A stretch of DNA of 45,392 bases, taken from the NCBI GenBank assembly GCA_017882305.1, contig JADGPU010000015.1, positions 1 to 45,392 on the forward strand, in the 5' to 3' direction. Shown here in pieces: positions 40,147 to 45,392 of the stretch; position 1 is the stretch's first letter; the number at the start of each line of letters is the position of its first letter. The translations under genes were made by a program, and so were the position numbers. Below the pieces are notes generated by a model, which was not told the DNA's origin, searched no databases, and saw nothing but the letters and a program-made list of their open reading frames with translations. Source of the stretch: Bacteroidales bacterium. GTDB lineage: Bacteria > Bacteroidota > Bacteroidia > Bacteroidales > VadinHA17.

Positions 40147-42603
40147 TCACTTAAAAAATTCATTAATTAATTCCCGGAACCGGGGCTCATTTTGTAACGG
40201 TTTAAGATCTGGATCGGCTTTCAACCAGAACAGGTCGCGATAACCTTTTTTAAGAGCTTTTTCAACCTGGTCGAGAGCTTCGGGAATTTTTCCCTGCTGA
40301 CAGAATATTTCAGCATAACGGTCATATACTGTTGAATCGATAGAAAGTGCTTTTCGTAACATTTTCTCTGAAGAAACCATATCATTTAGCCTGGCTGAGA
40401 CAACTCCCAGTGTAATGTACGTTTCAGCTAAATCAGGATCTTCTTTCAGCCACTTTCCGGATGCTGCCTGTTCAAACAATTTGTAATATTTATGGGCCTC
40501 CTCAAGGTTACCCATGGCTTGATAATTTACGCCAATATCATAATATACCGCAATATCATTCTTGTCTATTTCCAGTATTTTTTCAAGAATCAGTATTGCC
40601 TCCTTATATTCGCCGAGAAGGAGGTAAGTATGAGCCAGTCTGTACGAATTCATTGTAAAAGAAGGATTAATCACACGTGCTTGTTGGAATGAAGTTAAAG
40701 CCTTATCAAGGCTGCCGAGGCATACATAGGCACTACCACAGTAGAAATACCCCCATGCATTCTGTGGGTTATCCGAGATCATTTTCTGAGACCAGATCAA
40801 CCCTGAATCAGCTTTCCCCAACTTATCTAAGTAAATCCATGGTATGCCACTATAGGTGAGAGCCTGTGTTGGGTTTATCCTTACAGCAGTTTTGTACTGG
40901 TCCAGAGCTTCTTCAAGCCTGTCTGCTTTCTGATAGTACCAGCCAAGATTATTGCGATAAGCCGGATCATCGGGGTACTTGGCAGTCAGGATCTTTGTAT
41001 TTTCAATTCCCTTGTTTAAGTCATGATTAACATCGACCTCATAAAATGAAAGAATACCGTATTTTTCCTTATCTGTAAGATTGTCAATTGATCTGACTGC
41101 CTGGCATAATAATTTGCGACCTTCTGTTGTATCAAATTTTTCAAAGAGAAGGTTCCCGAGAGAGGCTTTGGCGGCAGTAAATCCAGTATCGATGTGCAAT
41201 GCATTTTCATAATAGTTTTTTGCACCGGCAAAGTCGAGGAGATAATTATGCTCAATGCCAAGTGAATATTGTTTCAGTGCCTCCAGTGATGATGTAGTCA
41301 CTTTTGACAGTGGTTTGTCCTGTGTTGCAATTTTATATCTTGATTCACCCAGATCACGACGTAATTTTCTACTTAGCTGGTCCAACTTCGTCAAAATATC
41401 ATCCTGTTTTTCAGCATATAGAATTTCTGATCTAAGAAGGTTCTCAGTTTTAGCTTCTATAATTTTCGTAGTAATAACATATCTGTTTCCAACCTGACTA
41501 ATGCCTGGCACAACATAGATATTAATACCTTCCCTTATAGCAATCTCTTTGCCTTTCTTATCATCTATTGATGACCGGTCTTTCACCTGCATTCTTGTCA
41601 AAGACTCAAGCATTCTCGATCTGGAAAGAACATTTATGTAACTTGATTGATTTGTAGCGAGAGTAAATGCTGTATAGAGTGATTTATCAAAAACAGGATT
41701 TCCAGTCTGGTTTTCAAAGTCAGTTATAACTATCCAGTCACGTTTGGAAAAAGGTAAGGTTGTTCCACTTGAGAAAATAACCAGAATGGCAATAAGAATG
41801 AATAGTAAGGGGATAGAAATCAGTGAACTTTTTTTTAAGAATAGTAGTCTTTTGGTTATATGAGATCTGCTTTCATCAGCCATTTTCTTTTTTTTCGATT
41901 TACTCAGTTCTTCCCGATCTGCCTTATCTAAAAAAAACTTCCTCTTCTCCCGCTGTTTTTCAGACAGAATTATTTTGTCTTTCAGATGGTCATAAGCAGC
42001 AGATCCTTCCATGCCTTCAATTATGTCCTTTATGGCCAGGGCTACTTTATTTATCTGATCACGATAAAAAGTGTGGTTTAAATTTTCATGCGGATTATCC
42101 TCTACTGACCTCAATGGTCTGTTCACTCCGGCAGATTTATATATAAAATCAACGCCGCGAAGTACTCCGCCGATCACCAGTTCGCAAAGTTTTGTATCAG
42201 CAATATCCAGATCATGAATCCTGACCGGAAGCAGCCTGTTTGCAACATTACCATTGGACAATGTTACTCTCAGGCCGAATTGATCATGAGAAGCCTGATC
42301 AACAAATGCTTTGAATTCATGTTCCCATGCAAAGGACTTTGAATCGCAATATGTTCGTGAAATAATTGGTATAAAAACGAGGCATTTCAGTTTTTCTTTC
42401 AAAGATGCATTTACATCATGTGTCTCTAAGAGTCCGTCATGAGGGTTGATGTCAAAATAAACACTTACCTCTTCTTTAAATGTCGCCTCCAGTTCCCGTT
42501 TCAGATGGTCAACAAATTCCGTTACCCAGCCATCGTATTTATTGTCTTTCTGACGGTAGCTGATGAATATGTCGTAAGTGTAACCTTCTATTATGCTTGC
42601 CAT
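40147..42603 (-). CDS. TIR domain-transmembrane-sensor-TPR receptor protein
   Basis: An 818-residue multidomain protein. The TIR domain spans about residues 8-155: YDIFISYRQKD (box 1), VYFDINPHDGLLETHDV, IPIISRTYCD and FAWEHEF, where Glu96 is a candidate catalytic residue. A charged linker (215-250, KKKK) precedes one membrane helix at about 261-279. Residues about 287-425 (VITDFENQTGNPVFDKSLY ... LRRDLGES) resemble the sensor segment of TPR-type serine/threonine kinases. TTSSLEALKQYSLG then leads into about nine TPR units to the end. Positive charges before the helix place TIR in the cytoplasm and the TPRs outside. Whether TIR consumes NAD or signals by contact is unknown. upp follows. Confidence 0.85.
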   Translation of the reverse strand: MASIIEGYTYDIFISYRQKDNKYDGWVTEFVDHLKRELEATFKEEVSVYFDINPHDGLLETHDVNASLKEKLKCLVFIPIISRTYCDSKSFAWEHEFKAFVDQASHDQFGLRVTLSNGNVANRLLPVRIHDLDIADTKLCELVIGGVLRGVDFIYKSAGVNRPLRSVEDNPHENLNHTFYRDQINKVALAIKDIIEGMEGSAAYDHLKDKIILSEKQREKRKFFLDKADREELSKSKKKKMADESRSHITKRLLFLKKSSLISIPLLFILIAILVIFSSGTTLPFSKRDWIVITDFENQTGNPVFDKSLYTAFTLATNQSSYINVLSRSRMLESLTRMQVKDRSSIDDKKGKEIAIREGINIYVVPGISQVGNRYVITTKIIEAKTENLLRSEILYAEKQDDILTKLDQLSRKLRRDLGESRYKIATQDKPLSKVTTSSLEALKQYSLGIEHNYLLDFAGAKNYYENALHIDTGFTAAKASLGNLLFEKFDTTEGRKLLCQAVRSIDNLTDKEKYGILSFYEVDVNHDLNKGIENTKILTAKYPDDPAYRNNLGWYYQKADRLEEALDQYKTAVRINPTQALTYSGIPWIYLDKLGKADSGLIWSQKMISDNPQNAWGYFYCGSAYVCLGSLDKALTSFQQARVINPSFTMNSYRLAHTYLLLGEYKEAILILEKILEIDKNDIAVYYDIGVNYQAMGNLEEAHKYYKLFEQAASGKWLKEDPDLAETYITLGVVSARLNDMVSSEKMLRKALSIDSTVYDRYAEIFCQQGKIPEALDQVEKALKKGYRDLFWLKADPDLKPLQNEPRFRELINEFFK

Positions 42604-42857
42604 TTTAGCTGTTCATTGTGATAAAGTTAGGAAAGTATGAGATATAAGTCAAATAAATATAACAAGTCGCAACTACGTGGCTCAGAATTGCACGAAGATA
42701 AATCGGAATCCTTTTAAAAAGAGCTCTGTAGAGCCTGCCCCGCCAAAGCGGAGAGCGATCTGTAAATTAAATATTTGTAAAGTACAAATAGGATTAAGCA
42801 CAATTAGAAATAAATACACTTTTAGCCTATATGTAGTTTTAAAATATGAATCTGTTA
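42604..42857. other. Intergenic region TIR-TPR/aldo-keto reductase
   Basis: This holds two small hairpins, GCTC-TGTA-GAGC (42723-42734) and CCGC-CAAA-GCGG (42740-42751), in a short GC-rich island of about 45 bp. The rest is AT-rich. No ORF, terminator T-run or word array is seen. Confidence 0.4.
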
Positions 42858-44369
42858 CTACCCCATTTTCTCCAGTGTCACCGGCATCGATTCGGCTATT
42901 CTTCCTTTACCGTCAGACACTTTCATAATGTAGGTATGTGCTGTTTTATCGTTCAGCGATTCTGAATATGTAAAAGGATTTATGGTGATCTGGGGAGTGA
43001 AAGGAATATCTTTGATCTTAGTCCCGTCTCGCCAGACCTCATAAGTTTTGATTGGCGCATCACCTGCATAAGCAGTACTCCAGCTCAATGTAGCACTACG
43101 TACATTGGTTTCTTTTTTTTGCACAACCGATACTTCCTTTGAGGCAGTGAGAGGCAACGCTGCAGTCTGAAAATAATTGGTCTTACCCTCCTTCACCTTT
43201 TTTGCCATTTCTTCGATAATTGTTCTTTCAGCATCTGTTAATCCGGCGGACAGAATTTGTGCCGCTGCCAGGTTGTGAGTAAGCTGGCACTCCTTATCGT
43301 TATCGCTTATATGCCCTATTCCGATAATAGCCAGATGAATTCCAGGAGTTGTAAGTGAGTATTTTATAAGTGATTGACTCGGCAATGATTCACTGCCTAC
43401 GGTGTGAACAACATGATTTGGTGTGTTTGACCATTCGGCAGGTTTTGTATACATGGCTCCATCGGCAAATACTTTCATTGCTATTATACCCATGTTTTTG
43501 GCTGCTGCAAGAGGGATCACATTATGCTGCATGTTAAACATGAGCTTGTCGTTGGCGTTAATAGCCACCAGCATGGCATCGAGCAGGTTGGTGTGATCGC
43601 GTTGTATCATGTACATATTGACGGAAGGATCAAAGTGACCTGAAAAACCAATGTGCCGGATAAGCTTTTCATTTCGGGGATTTAACCCTGTGAGGTTTGT
43701 TCCGTCGCGATAATCACGCAAAGCTGCCAGAGCACCTATCCGTTCAGCATTTGGATCTGTTTTATCCAGTCCTTCGTATAATGCGTCAACCTCTTCCTTT
43801 GTGTTAAGGTTATGAATAAGAACCATGTCGAGATATGCGTCCTTCGAATAATTTCCTTTTCCATCGCCAAACATCAGCGAAAGCGAGCGGTGCAAATCGT
43901 CAATTGTATGCGTTCCCTGTTCACCGTTGGTCCAGTTGTTAACACCTTTGACTTCCCCGTTTCCCTTTGCATAACGCAGGTGGGTTTTGCTAGTAAGAAA
44001 TATTGAATGTCTCAGTGTTTCATCATAGCTGGATAAACCAGGAATCAGGTTCTTAATCCGGAATGCTTTTCCAAAATTTGCCTGGCTTGGACCATAAAGA
44101 TTTGATGTGTCGAAATAATTGATTCCCAGGTCAAAGGCTTTGAGTATGATCTTTACAGGATCTACACCTTCAGGTGTCCATTGCAATGATGCCTGTCCTC
44201 CAAGCCCCATGGTGGTTACTTCAAATCCAAGTTTTCCGAAAATGCGTTTCATGGGCGCCGGAGTTTTTATGCATTGTGAGATAAAACCTGGAACTATTGC
44301 TGTGGCAGCAGCAGCCAGAACTGTGGTTTTAGCGAATTTTCTGCGGTTCATATGACTTTGAATTGGCAT
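42858..44369 (-). CDS. Tat-exported aldo/keto reductase with C-terminal Fn3-like domain
   Basis: A 503-residue enzyme with a twin-arginine signal (MNRRKFAKT, then a hydrophobic core rich in alanine). The aldo/keto reductase barrel follows: GKLGFEVTTMGLGGQ, NYFDTSNLYGPSQ (catalytic aspartate and tyrosine), LTSKTH (lysine) and DMVLIHN (histidine). After about residue 400 there is a beta-sandwich segment resembling fibronectin type III (SWSTAYAGDAPIKTYEVWRDG). Tat export fits a protein that folds with NADPH before transport. The first ATG (44369) and the ATG seven codons on (44351) both keep the signal. The substrate is unknown; a sugar-related role in the periplasm is inference. Confidence 0.88.
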   Translation of the reverse strand: MPIQSHMNRRKFAKTTVLAAAATAIVPGFISQCIKTPAPMKRIFGKLGFEVTTMGLGGQASLQWTPEGVDPVKIILKAFDLGINYFDTSNLYGPSQANFGKAFRIKNLIPGLSSYDETLRHSIFLTSKTHLRYAKGNGEVKGVNNWTNGEQGTHTIDDLHRSLSLMFGDGKGNYSKDAYLDMVLIHNLNTKEEVDALYEGLDKTDPNAERIGALAALRDYRDGTNLTGLNPRNEKLIRHIGFSGHFDPSVNMYMIQRDHTNLLDAMLVAINANDKLMFNMQHNVIPLAAAKNMGIIAMKVFADGAMYTKPAEWSNTPNHVVHTVGSESLPSQSLIKYSLTTPGIHLAIIGIGHISDNDKECQLTHNLAAAQILSAGLTDAERTIIEEMAKKVKEGKTNYFQTAALPLTASKEVSVVQKKETNVRSATLSWSTAYAGDAPIKTYEVWRDGTKIKDIPFTPQITINPFTYSESLNDKTAHTYIMKVSDGKGRIAESMPVTLEKMG

Positions 44370-44459
44370 GGTTAAAAATTTATTAGGTTATAAAAGAACA
44401 AAGTTCTGAATTATTAAATCAAAGAACAGGTTAAAAACGATTAAGGCTAAATACGAATT

Positions 44460-45392
44460 TTATGTATGAGATATAATTTTCTGATCTTCGACAAAACTTA
44501 ATAGTTTAGCCATGGCATTAATAATCTCATTTTTATAATACTTATGTTTTGATTTGATCCTTTCCTTATAGCTTTCCAGCAAATGTTTGTCTTCTATGTA
44601 TGGATACACATTAAAAATATCCGATAACTCCTTCATGTTATCTAGGAGAAATAAGTTACTTTCGGCAATAATACTTCTGATTTTTAGGGGGAATTTGGTG
44701 CCATCGTTAAGGTGATTAAAATAATGCATATAAACTGAAATGTAATTTCTGGCCCATTTTGAGATATTTTCAACTCCTTCAGGGTATCTCAGCCATTCTA
44801 TAAAACAATCCGTAATAAAATTATAATACTTATTCATCGTTTCTTCAAGAAAATCGTAATCCCCAATACCGTCTGTATGATATAGTCTGCCAGATTTTAG
44901 CAGTTCTTTTTCTATCCTGGTTTCATATAAAGGAATAAGCCTGAGAAAAGTTACCGGAGTGTAACCATCACCACATATTTGTCTTAAAAAATCGAGATTT
45001 TCATTTAATAATCTGAATGTTGTTAATGGCTGGAAGAGCATAAAGCCATAATCAAATCCTATTTTAAGCTTTTTGAGAATTTTAATGGCCTTAACATTAT
45101 TTTCAACAGTCAAATGCTTGTTAAGTCTTTTCAGGCCTGTGTTGGTGCCATCTTCTAATCCCAGAAATACAAGAAACAATCCACTTTTTTTCATCAGGGA
45201 GAAGCTTTCTTCCTCTACCTCATCAGGACGGCAATTTATTTTCCAGATAATTTTTTTATTTAAACTTGTTCTTTCCAGTTCATCGCAAAATCTCACTATC
45301 CACTCACTTTGTCTGGTTGATTTAACAGGGAAATCATCATCATGAAACAGAAATACTGAACATCCTTTTTTGCGAAATAGATAATTCATTTC
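44460..45392 (-). CDS. Radical SAM protein, C-terminal part (5' end outside window)
   Basis: The reading frame is open to the window edge, so the first visible ATG at 45389 is probably internal. About 310 residues are seen. The segment VFLFHDDDFPV matches the beta strand with DD found after the FeS cluster region in B12-binding-type radical SAM proteins. WKINCRPDEV, LFLVFLGLEDGTNTGLKRLN and KIGFDYGFMLFQPLTT follow the same barrel order. The CxxxCxxC motif and any cobalamin-binding domain would lie upstream of the window. The C-terminal 120 residues are helical and charged. The reaction cannot be assigned. Confidence 0.8.
   Translation of the reverse strand, partial: EMNYLFRKKGCSVFLFHDDDFPVKSTRQSEWIVRFCDELERTSLNKKIIWKINCRPDEVEEESFSLMKKSGLFLVFLGLEDGTNTGLKRLNKHLTVENNVKAIKILKKLKIGFDYGFMLFQPLTTFRLLNENLDFLRQICGDGYTPVTFLRLIPLYETRIEKELLKSGRLYHTDGIGDYDFLEETMNKYYNFITDCFIEWLRYPEGVENISKWARNYISVYMHYFNHLNDGTKFPLKIRSIIAESNLFLLDNMKELSDIFNVYPYIEDKHLLESYKERIKSKHKYYKNEIINAMAKLLSFVEDQKIISHT

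Noticed and set aside
42723..42751. Terminator or attachment site upstream of the TIR-TPR gene
   Set aside because: Two 4-bp stems without a T-run, no flanking tRNA and no integrase.

Overview
The window is a chromosomal segment of a Bacteroidota bacterium, most likely of the order Bacteroidales or a close relative. The grounds are the protein families (long RodA, ~1070-residue CarB, RecQ with a C-terminal helical domain, GIN-domain lipoprotein, TIR-TPR protein), several SSC/TSC lipoboxes, AT-rich DNA, and promoters fitting the Bacteroidota pattern TTTG-N19-TAnnTTTG. Shine-Dalgarno sequences are almost absent. No phage, IS element, CRISPR array or rRNA operon is visible. The gene content is mostly core metabolism and cell-envelope functions.

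Layout. 1-1750: 3'-truncated tRNA-Leu(UAG), lptB and tatC, all on the minus strand. 2107-5912: recQ (+), then a membrane glycosyltransferase and a GNAT acetyltransferase (-). 6136-15245: an arginine/carbamoyl-phosphate island with carB (-), argR-argG-argH (+), carA and a PatB/MalY aminotransferase (-). carB and argR diverge from a control region that holds two operator-like palindromes 21 bp apart. 15583-19580: an unknown lipoprotein and a large TerB/ABC/membrane fusion protein. 19697-21727: rsmA convergent with an orphan MacB-type permease. 21885-29038: purH followed by mreB-mreC-mreD-pbp2-rodA, the rod-shape elongation operon. 29039-31245: an AcpH-like phosphodiesterase and a COG2403-type GTPase. 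31382-38400: GH3 lipoprotein, pgi, a GIN beta-repeat lipoprotein and a two-gene ABC-2 exporter (-). 38516-45392: an orphan PstS-like lipoprotein (+), then upp, a TIR-transmembrane-TPR receptor, a Tat-exported aldo/keto reductase fused to an Fn3-like domain, and the C-terminal part of a radical SAM protein (-).

The least explained structure lies between the genes. At least ten intergenic spaces contain inverted arrays of 7-nt words. One class has words spaced 9-12 nt apart (CTTTGTG/CACAAAG, CTTTGCG/CGCAAAG, CTCTGTG/CACAGAG, ATCTGCG/CGCAGAT), usually four per arm; in two elements 25 kb apart both arms have the identical 10-12-10 spacing. A second class has words abutting in a strict 7-nt period. 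All ten adjoin at least one gene 3' end, and none lies in a divergent promoter gap. They look like a family of modular RNA-hairpin or protein-binding elements that I cannot assign to a named class.

The second candidate system is the TIR-TPR protein (40147-42603). A cytoplasmic TIR domain is joined through one membrane helix to a sensor/TPR module that resembles the C-terminal part of TPR-type serine/threonine kinases of Acidobacteria. It lies 24 bp upstream of upp.
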